Positions 1 to 8,658 of a stretch of DNA of 23,872 nucleotides are shown one piece after another. The position numbers and the translations under genes were made by a program. The notes under the pieces are model-generated. The model saw nothing but the letters and a program-made list of their open reading frames with translations. It was not told where the DNA came from and did no database searches. Source of the stretch: Anaeroglomus sp964550565 (GTDB lineage: Bacteria > Planctomycetota > Phycisphaerae > Sedimentisphaerales > Anaerohalosphaeraceae); contig CAZKAI010000061.1 in assembly GCA_964550565.1 (NCBI GenBank), forward strand, positions 1 through 23,872, given 5' to 3'. How positions within the stretch are numbered: the first letter of the stretch is position 1; each line of letters opens with the position of its first letter.

Positions 1-3000
1 TGATGACCTCACCGCTGAACATCGGCGCCGCCTTGGTCACATACGGCGTCAGAAACTGTCCGTCAATGACGCTGATGGCGGGGCTGTCCGGCCCCTGCCA
101 GCCCACAGCGATATGGTCATCGCCGCCATGTTCTTTTTGCAGGGCGCGAATATAATATTTCTGCCCGGCAACGAGTGTCCTGGCAGACGATTTTTGCGTG
201 GAATATTTGGTCCATTCCCGCACCCCGCTGCAGGAGGTGGAGTAAGCAATTCTGGAACTGCTGGATGGACTGCTGTTGGGGCTGAACCACAACTCGATGC
301 CGTCATCTCCGGAGATGTAGAAATAATAGGTGCCGCTGGTCTTGGGCGTCAGATAGCCTTCCAGACGGGTGCCATAATAATCCATTACATTAGTAGGCCC
401 TTCGAAGCTGTTAATGTACTCATAGATGTCGGGGCTGTTAGGATACTTGGCGGCGCTGGTCAGATTGCTGACCGCTTCACCGGTAATGCCGGTATAAACC
501 TGCCGGGTCAGCGAACCGGCCACTATAAAGTCCCATACCGGGCCGGTCACTATCGAACCCTCGGAGGTGATCGTATCGACACGCCAGTAATAGCGTTCAC
601 CGAGGGTCAGTTCACCGGGATTGAATTGGGTTACAGTACGACAGCCCATGTACTCCGTACTGGCTGGAGTTGCCGCAGTAACCGCGGCTGATTCGGTTCC
701 CATATAAATCTGGTAGCCGACCGCGTTTTCGCTGCCGCTCCATTGAAGCATGGACTGCTGCGAAGCGCCTCCGTGTTCAGAGGGCTTCGGGGCGTAGGCC
801 TCGGTGAAGCCGTTCATCAGGTTCTGTATCTGCTGCTCGGTCAGGACGGCGTTGAAGATTCGAATGTCGTCCATGGCACCCTGGTAGTAAGCATCCGACG
901 ACCAGTTGCTGCGGCCGATATAGCACCGGGTGCGATTGACTTTGGTCAATCCTGCGGATTTGCCGGATGCAACAACGACTCCATTCTTGTAAATCTTGAC
1001 ATTTCCTGACGCGTCCAGTGTGGCGGCGAAAAACTGCCACTTGTTCAATTCAATTGCATTGGTGGCCCGCACTGAACCTCCGCCCGAGGAGCCGTTGTAT
1101 GACTCAAATACAAGGTCGTTGGTGGTTGAATATCGAGCCAGGAGCAGATTGTTGGCACCGGAACCGTTGCCGAAATCGATGAGGCGTGCCCAACTGCCCA
1201 CGGCGGTCGGATAGGCCCAAAGGCATACGGAGAAACCGGGGCCGGGGGTGATGACGGAGCTGTTTAACTTGATGTGATCGCCCATTCCATCAAATGTCAG
1301 AGCTGAGCCGAATTTGCCGGTTGTGGAATTCAGTTCAAAAGTCATGGTGTTGACGGTGTCATTATCGACGGAAGAATCCGGATCCAGCGAGGTGTCGTCA
1401 ATGTCGGTGTCGGCGAGTGTGCCGGAATTCGATAAGGGGCCGCTGTCTGAAGCGAATGAACCCGCGGCATCATCGAGCTTCCAGTGCCCGATCATCGTGG
1501 TCGTTACATCCAGTTGGACGGTACGTGTATAAGCGACATTGTTGGTTGTATCGGTGAATATAATGCTATCTGAATTCAAACCGGCGGGCATTGTTTCGGC
1601 TGCAGCGGTGTTGATGCTGACGGTGACGGCTGCGGTCCCTCCGGCGGCAATGGAGCCGCTGGTGGAGGACAGATCAAACCAGTCTGCGGTTTCCATTGCG
1701 GTCCAGTTGATGGCCGAGGAGGTATTGTTTTTGATCGTATAGATCCGACTGGCTGCCGAAGGACTCTGCCCCATTGTTTTCATCGCATAAAAGGCGTCTG
1801 TGGGGGAGACGGTGAAGTCCGTCATATCATAAAACAGTCGAACGGAGGGGTCACCATAGATGACATAACGCGTAAAATTGCTCCAGAGGCCCGGCGTGAG
1901 AGTTTGCCGGACCGTTCCAAGAGCCACACCGCAGGTATCGCCTCGCAGGACACGGTCTGCGAATTTGTAGGCAAAACCACCGTTGCTGCTGGTGTTGGTA
2001 AAGCTTTTCTCGCCGACATAGTACCAGGAGTTGCGCGTGGCGGCATGGGTGACGACAGCTCCCTGACGCAGGAGTCGATAGGCCAGATTATTACTGTTTT
2101 CGGCGTATGCATTCAGGCACGACCCCTGCCAGGTAACGGCGGGATAGGTATTGTCGAGGGAGCCGGCATCGCTGCTGCTGATGACGCTGGCGGCAAAGTC
2201 CTGGTTGCCATGGGTCTGCCAGGAGACCAGGCCGTAAATGCCGTTGGCCCAGGCGGTCGCCGGATATGTGCGCGACAGAAGGGCTTCCGGCGGCGGAATA
2301 GCATCATATTTGTCTTCATAGATGCGATACGACGGAATGACACGGGATTCCAGCAGATTTTTTTTGATCTCTTCACCGAGCTGATAGCAGGGGGTGGAAC
2401 TGTCCAGCGGAACCATAGGCAGCAGAATATTCCGGCGCCAGTTGGTGTCCGTGGAGTTCTCATAGTTCATGGTTTTCTGCAGGATGCTGTCCAGGTACGT
2501 CACTGAAGAATCATAGTTCGGGATGCGTCCGACAATGACTTCCCAGTATCGGTCACTTCCATCATCACTATTCAGAAACCAAAAATTGTAATCGGTGGGG
2601 GCCCAGTCGTCTTCCGAGGTGGCGTAGTGGTTTTTGAACATGGCGACATTGCCGCTATCGGGATTGGGATTGCCAATCAGCAGAACGTATAGCAGGTCCT
2701 TGCTCAGGTAGTTGTTTTTCAGCCATGTCCGGATATTGACCGCACTGGTGCTGCCGGTGCCGCCGCCCCAGCCGTCACTGGTGGCACCGGTATTGGTACA
2801 GATGCATAGCGTTTCAGTTACCACATAGACCGTGAAGCCGCGGTTTTGTTTGTGAGTGATAAACGAGGCCAGTTTCGTGCTGCTGTTTTTCAGCGTGTTG
2901 GTGGTAATGATAGCATAGCCGGTTGAGTTAATGCCTGCTTCAGCGGCATCCAATGAGGATTCGGATGTGGTATATGTTGTATATGAAGAACTATCTTCCG

Positions 3001-3718
3001 AACCAGCGGCTGCGGCTTCATACTCCGTTGCTGCATCCGAAAAGTTCACAGCCAGCCGACCCACACGATCCTTTCCGCGACGGTCCCGCTTGATCTGTCC
3101 GGCCCTGAGCGGTTGAGCTTTCCGTTTGTAATCGACGTTCACATCGGCCGAACTGAGCTTGAGCAGTTCGCCGGTGACAGGATTATAACGCACCAGAGGA
3201 ATCGCGATTTCCGCCAGCCGCCATTGGCGAAGCTGATTGGCCTGGACGACTCGGGTCTCCTCATACGGCCAGAATGCATTGGTTTGATAGATTTCTACAT
3301 CTTTCCCATCCGCAATGACTCTATCTGCGGGCCAGAGGATGATTTCTTTATTTTGCTCATCGCGTGTTGCGGCCGGGGGCATGGGTTTCACGGCCCAGCC
3401 CGTTCCAAGCGACTCATACTGTATCGCGATGGTTTGTCCCGCAACGGAAGATAAATCTGCATTCGGCGGCAGCAGCACAGTCATCAACTTCCACGGTATT
3501 TGAGGCTGGCCGGCCTGGCTGAGATACTGAATGTTATCATCCTGAACATATGTGAAAACCGGCTCATTGGCATCGTTAGAACTGACTGTCAATTCAGGCT
3601 GAATTTCGGCGGCTTGATTATGCCCTGTTCTGATAAAAATAGAGGCTGAAAATCCTGTATTTGCGATGAATAAAATACCAATGAGTGCCAGCTTGCACCC
3701 CATGCGAAATATATTCAT
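1..3718 (-). CDS. Gingipain-like C25 peptidase with BACON-like, LamG, FN3-like and PA14 modules (3' end outside window)
   Basis: The reading frame is open from an ATG at 3718 to the left edge: 1239 codons with no stop, so the C-terminus is missing. A GGAGGAA ribosome site ends two bases before the ATG. Residues 1-25 form a signal peptide. Residues about 30-250 resemble the C25 propeptide. Residues about 265-625 are the cysteine peptidase, with the catalytic pair visible as QTHGN (His503) and WQGSCLN (Cys534), the gingipain/clostripain arrangement. Then follow a BACON-like beta domain (about 630-735), a LamG/concanavalin-like domain starting GHWKLDD (about 741-965), an FN3-like domain ending YYWRVD (about 975-1070) and a PA14 domain (GYLTPKTSGTYYFYISGDD, about 1085-1200). 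The protein is probably exported and binds a polymer or cell surface while cleaving protein. The sorting signal would lie off-window. It is divergent from the ECF sigma factor, which may control it (inference). Confidence 0.9.
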   Translation of the reverse strand, partial: MNIFRMGCKLALIGILFIANTGFSASIFIRTGHNQAAEIQPELTVSSNDANEPVFTYVQDDNIQYLSQAGQPQIPWKLMTVLLPPNADLSSVAGQTIAIQYESLGTGWAVKPMPPAATRDEQNKEIILWPADRVIADGKDVEIYQTNAFWPYEETRVVQANQLRQWRLAEIAIPLVRYNPVTGELLKLSSADVNVDYKRKAQPLRAGQIKRDRRGKDRVGRLAVNFSDAATEYEAAAAGSEDSSSYTTYTTSESSLDAAEAGINSTGYAIITTNTLKNSSTKLASFITHKQNRGFTVYVVTETLCICTNTGATSDGWGGGTGSTSAVNIRTWLKNNYLSKDLLYVLLIGNPNPDSGNVAMFKNHYATSEDDWAPTDYNFWFLNSDDGSDRYWEVIVGRIPNYDSSVTYLDSILQKTMNYENSTDTNWRRNILLPMVPLDSSTPCYQLGEEIKKNLLESRVIPSYRIYEDKYDAIPPPEALLSRTYPATAWANGIYGLVSWQTHGNQDFAASVISSSDAGSLDNTYPAVTWQGSCLNAYAENSNNLAYRLLRQGAVVTHAATRNSWYYVGEKSFTNTSSNGGFAYKFADRVLRGDTCGVALGTVRQTLTPGLWSNFTRYVIYGDPSVRLFYDMTDFTVSPTDAFYAMKTMGQSPSAASRIYTIKNNTSSAINWTAMETADWFDLSSTSGSIAAGGTAAVTVSINTAAAETMPAGLNSDSIIFTDTTNNVAYTRTVQLDVTTTMIGHWKLDDAAGSFASDSGPLSNSGTLADTDIDDTSLDPDSSVDNDTVNTMTFELNSTTGKFGSALTFDGMGDHIKLNSSVITPGPGFSVCLWAYPTAVGSWARLIDFGNGSGANNLLLARYSTTNDLVFESYNGSSGGGSVRATNAIELNKWQFFAATLDASGNVKIYKNGVVVASGKSAGLTKVNRTRCYIGRSNWSSDAYYQGAMDDIRIFNAVLTEQQIQNLMNGFTEAYAPKPSEHGGASQQSMLQWSGSENAVGYQIYMGTESAAVTAATPASTEYMGCRTVTQFNPGELTLGERYYWRVDTITSEGSIVTGPVWDFIVAGSLTRQVYTGITGEAVSNLTSAAKYPNSPDIYEYINSFEGPTNVMDYYGTRLEGYLTPKTSGTYYFYISGDDGIELWFSPNSSPSSSSRIAYSTSCSGVREWTKYSTQKSSARTLVAGQKYYIRALQKEHGGDDHIAVGWQGPDSPAISVIDGQFLTPYVTKAAPMFSGEVI

Positions 3719-4239
3719 TATTCCTCCAAAATATTTCCTACTTAGGTACTTTTGGTTTTGCATCTGAAATAAGATAATCCATTTGAGTCTCTTAGAATAC
3801 TTCTATTTCGGCGTTTTTTTATCTATAAAAAACGAATCATTTTGTTGCTGTATAATAAACTTAAACATAATAGAAGACGTGCGATAGCTTTTATTGTAAG
3901 AACGTGTTGTTTAATGCTATTTCTAACACTGTATCAAAACTAGACCAGGTTAAGCAACTATAAAGAAATTTGATGAAATTGCTGTTTTCTTATCACCATT
4001 TTGGGCTTCTCAGACGGCTTTAAATCGGAGATGGACAGAAAAATCCGGTCGAATGCAAAGGGTGACAATCCTGACAGGTGTGCATGGTGATTTCATTTTT
4101 TTCGGCCATTGTGGATTTCTCATGTGGATCAAATTCAATTTAGGAAACCTATTAAATTGATTTTTTTGAAGCGATTTACTATGATTGGGACAAGTAATCT
4201 AATGTTCTGTAAAGCCACAAAAATGGGATATAACAGCAG
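3719..4239. other. Divergent intergenic region between the C25 peptidase and the ECF sigma factor
   Basis: This stretch is AT-rich and has no credible gene. It holds the ribosome site of the peptidase gene (3721-3727). An AT-only perfect inverted repeat, TTTTTTAT-CT-ATAAAAAA, lies at 3815-3832. A 9-bp interrupted inverted repeat lies at 4136-4159 (CAATT-TAGG, loop AAA, CCTA, three unpaired bases, AATTG). That repeat overlaps the -35 of the candidate sigma-factor promoter and so could be an operator. No convincing promoter for the peptidase gene was found by eye. Confidence 0.6.
4157..4185 (+). promoter_or_regulatory. Candidate housekeeping promoter for the ECF sigma/anti-sigma operon
   Basis: TTGATT at 4157-4162, a 17-bp spacer and TATGAT at 4180-4185 match sigma-70 type -35 and -10 boxes at 4/6 and 5/6. 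Transcription would start near 4192, about 48 bases before the GTG start. The -35 overlaps an interrupted inverted repeat (4136-4159). Confidence 0.4.
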
Positions 4240-4806
4240 GTGTTATCGAAAGATACAGACCGGACAGAGGATGTCCAGAAACAGGTTGAAGTCACGCGAA
4301 AGCTCTTTGTCGAGCACGAGGCCTTTATTCGTTCTGTTAGCCGTTATGCATTATCGGACGTTGATGCTGTCGATGATTTTTTCAATGACCTGTTTTTGTT
4401 TTTTGTTGCCAAACCGATCCCCGGTGATGTGCAAAATCTGAAAGGGTATTTATACAAAATCATCATAGATAAGTCGAAAGATTACAGGAGAAGAGATGTC
4501 CGATATCAGCAGAAGCTCAGAGGCTATGCGCGGGACCAGGCGGATATCAATAAGGCAAATACAATGGATGAAGCAATATACGACGAAAGGATTCAGCAGA
4601 TTTTGAAGGTGTTGGATGGCCATTTATCCAAAAAAGAGGCCCAGGCTGTTCGGCTGCGCTATCGTGAACAGCATAATATTGGGCAGGTTGCCGAATTAAT
4701 GAACATCAAGCCCCAGTCTGCCAAGAAATATATTTCCATTGGATTAAAAAAGATTCGAACTATATTAGGGGTTCAGGAAAGGGCTGACTATGATGAGGGA
4801 GAATAA
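4240..4806 (+). CDS. ECF-type RNA polymerase sigma factor
   Basis: This 188-residue protein has the two-domain plan of ECF sigma factors. Region 2 lies at about residues 20-85 (HEAFIRSVSRYALSDVDAVD, then NDLFLFF and YLYKIIIDKSKDYRRR). Region 4 lies at about 125-180, with LSKKEAQAVRLRYREQ and the helix-turn-helix VAELMNIKPQSAKKYISIGL. It directs RNA polymerase to a dedicated promoter set, probably for envelope functions. The start is a GTG at 4240: an in-frame stop at 4231-4233 excludes a longer protein, and there is no in-frame ATG nearby. The ribosome site is weak (GGGA at 4225-4228). The last 17 bases overlap the next gene, a typical sigma/anti-sigma coupling. Its target genes are not shown by the sequence; the divergent peptidase and the downstream export cluster are candidates. 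Confidence 0.88.
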   Translation: MLSKDTDRTEDVQKQVEVTRKLFVEHEAFIRSVSRYALSDVDAVDDFFNDLFLFFVAKPIPGDVQNLKGYLYKIIIDKSKDYRRRDVRYQQKLRGYARDQADINKANTMDEAIYDERIQQILKVLDGHLSKKEAQAVRLRYREQHNIGQVAELMNIKPQSAKKYISIGLKKIRTILGVQERADYDEGE

Positions 4807-6058
4807 ACAATTATGTCCAGAGGCATCGAGGTATTATTATGATGCCCTGTCCGGCCGTCAATCGGAGATTCCGAGTGCGATTATCACCCACATTGCCGGA
4901 TGTCCGGCATGTCAGTTGGAAATCCGCAGGCTGGAGTGCTGTCTGCAGGAACAAGCCGATTTGAAGACAACCCGTTTGAATCTGCAGCATCTGGCAATGC
5001 ATCATCGGCTGCTGAATGAATGGGTGTCCTGTGAAGAGGTAAGACCTTTTCTGCCTTTGTTGGGACTTGCCGGACAGGCGAATGAAGTCCAGACACCCAT
5101 TACGACACATCTGGAGCATTGCGAATTGTGCCGAAATCAGCTTGGGATGCTTGAGACTATGCGATTAACCGCTGAGCAGGCCGAGCAGGCGGTCTTGCAT
5201 CTGACCGGGCAGCCGCTTACGGAAACGCTGCCGCAGGAGATGTTCGATACGTTTGAACAAATCAGGACTTCAGGCCGATCCGGCATCTATACTCAGGCGG
5301 CTGTTGATTCAAGCGGACAGCTTCACGTGCAGGTTAAAGAACTTTCGTCTGTCAAAGAAACACAAAAATCCACACAGCAGGGCGGATGGGTATCCCGCCG
5401 GGTCTGGATTCGAGCCGGCCTTGCAGCCAGCATTCTGATGGTACTTTCGGTCTGTTTTCTGTCGGTTCCTACGGCCGAAGGGATTGCATTAAGACAGGTC
5501 TATCAGGCGGTTGAACAGCTTACCAATTGCCGCATTCAAATTTTTGTGCCCGAGCAGACCCAGCCTGTTCAAACGATTATGATCTCACAAGAACTTCAGA
5601 TTCAAATGTATCAGAATTCTGAAAATACGACACTCTGGGATTTGGAAAACAAGACCATGCTTAACTCCGATTCCATTTCACAGGAGCCTGTCAAACAGGC
5701 TTCACTTCCGCCTTTCCAGGCCAGTCAAAACGGATATGGTTTAATGCCGTTTAACAGTATCCAGGAACTGCCTGCAGCGTATTCCTGGGTCCAGGTCGAA
5801 GGGCTTGCCGAAGTTCGGCCGGGACAGCAGGTCTATGATCTGAAATGGGGGCAGCAAGACAGTTCGACGCAGATTGCTCGCCGGTGGCGGGGATTTCTAA
5901 ATGCATCCACTATGCTGCCGGAGCGGATTGAATGGTGGGAACAACTATCGGGCCAGGAAGAACAGTTGATGATGCAAATGGTAATTGATTATCCCGACAC
6001 AGCGGCCCTTGTTAATGAAATTCAGAAAGTCTTTCCTCGCTATCAGGGAACGAAATAA
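4790..6058 (+). CDS. Membrane anti-sigma factor with two tandem zinc-finger (ZAS-like) modules
   Basis: The 422-residue protein begins inside the sigma-factor gene, with a good ribosome site (GGAAAGGG) in front of ATGATG, and should be translated together with it. The N-terminus carries two copies of the zinc anti-sigma pattern: Cys9-x24-His34-x3-Cys38-x2-Cys41 and Cys81-x25-His107-x3-Cys111-x2-Cys114. A single membrane segment lies at about residues 208-228 (GLAASILMVLSVCFLSVP). The remaining 190 residues would be outside the cytoplasmic membrane and have no recognised fold; they are rich in Gln and beta-like, somewhat like LolA-type sensor domains. The likely role is to hold the ECF sigma factor at the membrane until an envelope signal arrives. 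Two zinc modules in one anti-sigma factor is less usual than one. It could also recruit two regulators. Confidence 0.82.
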   Translation: MMRENKQLCPEASRYYYDALSGRQSEIPSAIITHIAGCPACQLEIRRLECCLQEQADLKTTRLNLQHLAMHHRLLNEWVSCEEVRPFLPLLGLAGQANEVQTPITTHLEHCELCRNQLGMLETMRLTAEQAEQAVLHLTGQPLTETLPQEMFDTFEQIRTSGRSGIYTQAAVDSSGQLHVQVKELSSVKETQKSTQQGGWVSRRVWIRAGLAASILMVLSVCFLSVPTAEGIALRQVYQAVEQLTNCRIQIFVPEQTQPVQTIMISQELQIQMYQNSENTTLWDLENKTMLNSDSISQEPVKQASLPPFQASQNGYGLMPFNSIQELPAAYSWVQVEGLAEVRPGQQVYDLKWGQQDSSTQIARRWRGFLNASTMLPERIEWWEQLSGQEEQLMMQMVIDYPDTAALVNEIQKVFPRYQGTK

Positions 6059-6079
6059 TAATCCCCATTCATGCCCAGT

Positions 6080-6865
6080 CTATGGAGACCAGTATCGATA
6101 ATTCGGTTTGGTTTGGGCGTCCGGAAGCCGTTCCACGGCCAGCGCCTCGGCATCCAATGCACTCACGTGGCCGTCACAGAATCCGATATTGACGGTATTG
6201 CCCGGATGGCGTCCCGTAAGGGCATCGTCTATTTTTTCTGAATCAATGGTTATTTGTTCATTGACCGAAGTCAGCCCAGGCACATAGAACCATGGTCTTC
6301 GTTTGATGATTTCAAGAACGATAGACGGGTCTGATGCAGCCGCTTTCCAGCTTATCAGGCTGTAGCCGGCATCCATCACCAGGATGACTTCAGAGGGGTG
6401 GCGAACCTGAGTGGGTTGAAGTGGTTTTCCAACACATTCCGTTTCTTTGGATGAAAGGGAAGCTATTTTGCAAATTGAATAATTGACGCCGTAATTTCCG
6501 CATAAATTTTTATACAACCAGTCTTCTTTTGAACCCGGACAATCCATTATTGTCGAAGATTTGATGACTTGATCAATCGAATCGGACCACCACCTGCCCA
6601 TCCAGTCCATTGTGGCATTTCCCGCATATCCCTCTGGGGGAAGAGATCGCATCCCCGGCAAATCGGAAAAACCATAAGGATAGCTGATATAATCATTTGC
6701 ATACACATTGAGAGCCATGGAAAGCTGATGGAGATTGGAGGTACAGGATAACGACAAGGCTCTTTGCTTGCAGAGTCGGAGGGCCGGAAGGGTGATTCCC
6801 AGCAAGCCGACAATAATTGCAATGACAACCAGTAGTTCAATCAGTGTAAAGGCTTTACGATTCAT
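6080..6865 (-). CDS. Type II secretion/pilin-like protein with N-terminal methylation motif and C-terminal DG motif
   Basis: The 261-residue protein starts MNRKAFTLIELLVVIAII, a class III prepilin signal: cleavage is expected between Ala5 and Phe6, with Glu10 at mature position +5. The mature helix is followed by a soluble head with several cysteines and ends with RHPGNTVNIGFCDGHVSALD (about residues 218-237). This is the H-xn-DG motif typical of the large planctomycete prepilin-like (DUF1559-type) families; here the spacing is ten residues rather than the usual nine. Such proteins are exported pseudopilins of unknown assembly. It ends 21 bases from the converging anti-sigma gene, with no visible terminator between them. 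Its start lies only 20 bases after a terminator T-run, so it seems to depend on read-through. The ribosome site is weak (TGGA). Confidence 0.85.
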   Translation of the reverse strand: MNRKAFTLIELLVVIAIIVGLLGITLPALRLCKQRALSLSCTSNLHQLSMALNVYANDYISYPYGFSDLPGMRSLPPEGYAGNATMDWMGRWWSDSIDQVIKSSTIMDCPGSKEDWLYKNLCGNYGVNYSICKIASLSSKETECVGKPLQPTQVRHPSEVILVMDAGYSLISWKAAASDPSIVLEIIKRRPWFYVPGLTSVNEQITIDSEKIDDALTGRHPGNTVNIGFCDGHVSALDAEALAVERLPDAQTKPNYRYWSP

Positions 6866-6885
6866 TTTGTCCAGTATTTTTTAAT

Positions 6886-6925
6886 AAAAAAAGACCTGTT
6901 TCCAGTACTATACCAGAAACAGGTC
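6886..6925 (-). terminator. Rho-independent terminator after the C39-like gene
   Basis: On the minus strand a perfect 10-bp stem, GACCTGTTTC / GAAACAGGTC (6893-6902 with 6916-6925), and a 13-base loop are followed by seven T residues (6886-6892). It lies 23 bases beyond the stop of the C39-like gene and 20 bases before the prepilin-like start. Confidence 0.88.
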
Positions 6926-6948
6926 GAAAAATTCAAGACTGGACTGAA

Positions 6949-8625
6949 TTATTTTGGTACGCAGGTCCGAATGTAGCGGCTGTACCAGGGTCCATTCGAG
7001 GTGCATTCTGTTGGATTGCGAGGATCATTGATGCAATAGGCATAATCATAGCCGGTTTGTTGTATTCCGGTGCACTGGCCGCCATTGGGGTCTTTCTGGC
7101 ATGCCATGCGTTCGTATATGATATAATAAGCTCCGCCACATAATAAACCAACAGGTCGAGGACAGAAAATAACATCATTGACCTGAAGCAAATCCGTGCA
7201 CGAATACCCTGCCGGGTCTCCGCCGAGAATCTGCTGTTGTGTCATCAGCGAGATGGGATTGACCTGCTGGGCAGGCAGGTTTTGGGGCTGGTCCGAGACC
7301 AGCAGGGCCGTGCCGGTTGTCCATTGTTTTTTGAATTCGCTGATGGCGGTACGGTAGTAGAATTTGCGATTGGTCAGATCGATGGACCAGACATACTGGT
7401 CATCGATATGATCCAGGATGATGTAATGGCTGGATACAGGCAGATGCAGAACAGCCTGACAGTTGGTTGTCTGCCGGAGTGTTTCCAGGTCGGTTTCGGC
7501 GGGCAGGCAAGACAACCCTGCTTCTTCCAGTGTCTGTTTGAGCTGAAACAGACTGGTCTTCTGATTGTCGGACGAAGTCATCAGATTCAACTGTTCAGCG
7601 GCTAGGGAACGGGAGAACTTTTTAGCCACAAAAGAGGCTGCAACCGTCGCACAATTGGACTGTTCGATTGCAGATTGAGTCAGGAGGGTGATCTTTTCAG
7701 CCAGAAGCGCATTGATTTTGGCTTTATCGGCAGCGTGATACAGAATAGTACGAGATGTCTGTGAGGGCTTTATTTCCACCAGTGTCCCCATGTCGAATTC
7801 AATACTCAGCGAGTTGCAGTCGGGAACCTCAGGGGTAATTAAATCCAGCTTCCAGTCATCATAGGAACTGAGCTGAAGGCCGTAAGGCTGCTTCAGAAAT
7901 CGTTCGATAGTGATAATGGTCGGAACCCACTTCTGGTTGATCTGGACATAATTGCGATAGGTCTGTCGTATTTTGGAATACTGCGGGTCTTCCATCTCAA
8001 AGGTCATTACGCTGTACTGCCGTACTGGATCGAGCAGAAAAATCATCTGAAACGAGCCTGCGGTATCCGGGGGGATAAGCTGCAGCTTGATGGTGGTTTT
8101 CCCGTCATTGACCTGTTCGACCGCACTGGCTGTACACCGGGAAAGATTGGTCAGTGTGTAAAAGCCGTGTCCCCACGGGATGATCCCGGCGCTGAAGGAG
8201 CCGCCGATTAACTCGGGTGCGCCGCTTTCAATCATGGCCTGTCCGGCGGATTTGTAGTAGCGAATCGCTTTGCTGCCGTCCCAGCCGAAAATACGGTGCT
8301 GATTGGCTTGTACATCAATGTCTCCGGATAGACTGTACGTGGTACGGATGGACTGGGTTGTGTTGGGGTCCGCATTGTTGAGCAGGATTTCCCATCGGAA
8401 CTGGGTTCCATTGCTGGCAATGGTCTCCGACGATTCAATAAGGACTTTTTCGACATCATGATATTCCAGGTGACTGGCCTGAATGGTCCCGGCTGGCAGC
8501 CACGTCAGTCGGGGGGTGTCGGTCAGAGTTTTGAGTATTGCCGCTGTTTCTGAGGACGATAATGTCCGGTCGGCCCAAAGGGCACTGCTCAGACAGAGAA
8601 CAAAAACTGCTATGTGTTTAGTCAT
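6949..8625 (-). CDS. Exported protein with C39-like papain-fold domain and eight-cysteine tail
   Basis: The 558-residue protein has a good ribosome site (AAAGGTGA) and a signal peptide (residues 1-18). Residues about 40-300 form a beta-rich domain reminiscent of LolA/lipoprotein-binding folds (weak resemblance). Residues about 318-465 look like a C39 bacteriocin-processing peptidase fold: EQSNCATVAASF with Cys325, SHYIILDHI with His400 and WSIDL with Asp416, giving the Cys-His-Asp order. Outside ABC transporters such domains are exported C39-like proteins, some of them inactive. The final 85 residues hold eight cysteines (SC, FC, LC, AC, QC, YC, EC, TC), enough for four disulfides. I know no matching named tail. 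It is the second gene of a two-gene transcript, 33 bases after the dockerin gene, and ends at a strong terminator. Confidence 0.72.
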   Translation of the reverse strand: MTKHIAVFVLCLSSALWADRTLSSSETAAILKTLTDTPRLTWLPAGTIQASHLEYHDVEKVLIESSETIASNGTQFRWEILLNNADPNTTQSIRTTYSLSGDIDVQANQHRIFGWDGSKAIRYYKSAGQAMIESGAPELIGGSFSAGIIPWGHGFYTLTNLSRCTASAVEQVNDGKTTIKLQLIPPDTAGSFQMIFLLDPVRQYSVMTFEMEDPQYSKIRQTYRNYVQINQKWVPTIITIERFLKQPYGLQLSSYDDWKLDLITPEVPDCNSLSIEFDMGTLVEIKPSQTSRTILYHAADKAKINALLAEKITLLTQSAIEQSNCATVAASFVAKKFSRSLAAEQLNLMTSSDNQKTSLFQLKQTLEEAGLSCLPAETDLETLRQTTNCQAVLHLPVSSHYIILDHIDDQYVWSIDLTNRKFYYRTAISEFKKQWTTGTALLVSDQPQNLPAQQVNPISLMTQQQILGGDPAGYSCTDLLQVNDVIFCPRPVGLLCGGAYYIIYERMACQKDPNGGQCTGIQQTGYDYAYCINDPRNPTECTSNGPWYSRYIRTCVPK

Positions 8626-8658
8626 AAATCACCTTTATTAAAATGGTTGTGAAATTGT

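Noticed and set aside
1904..2506. 200-residue plus-strand open frame opposite the C25 peptidase
   Set aside because: It lies across the catalytic His and Cys codons of the peptidase and looks like nothing known.
4109..4441. 110-residue plus-strand frame overlapping the start of the sigma factor
   Set aside because: No family features; the sigma factor in another frame explains the sequence.
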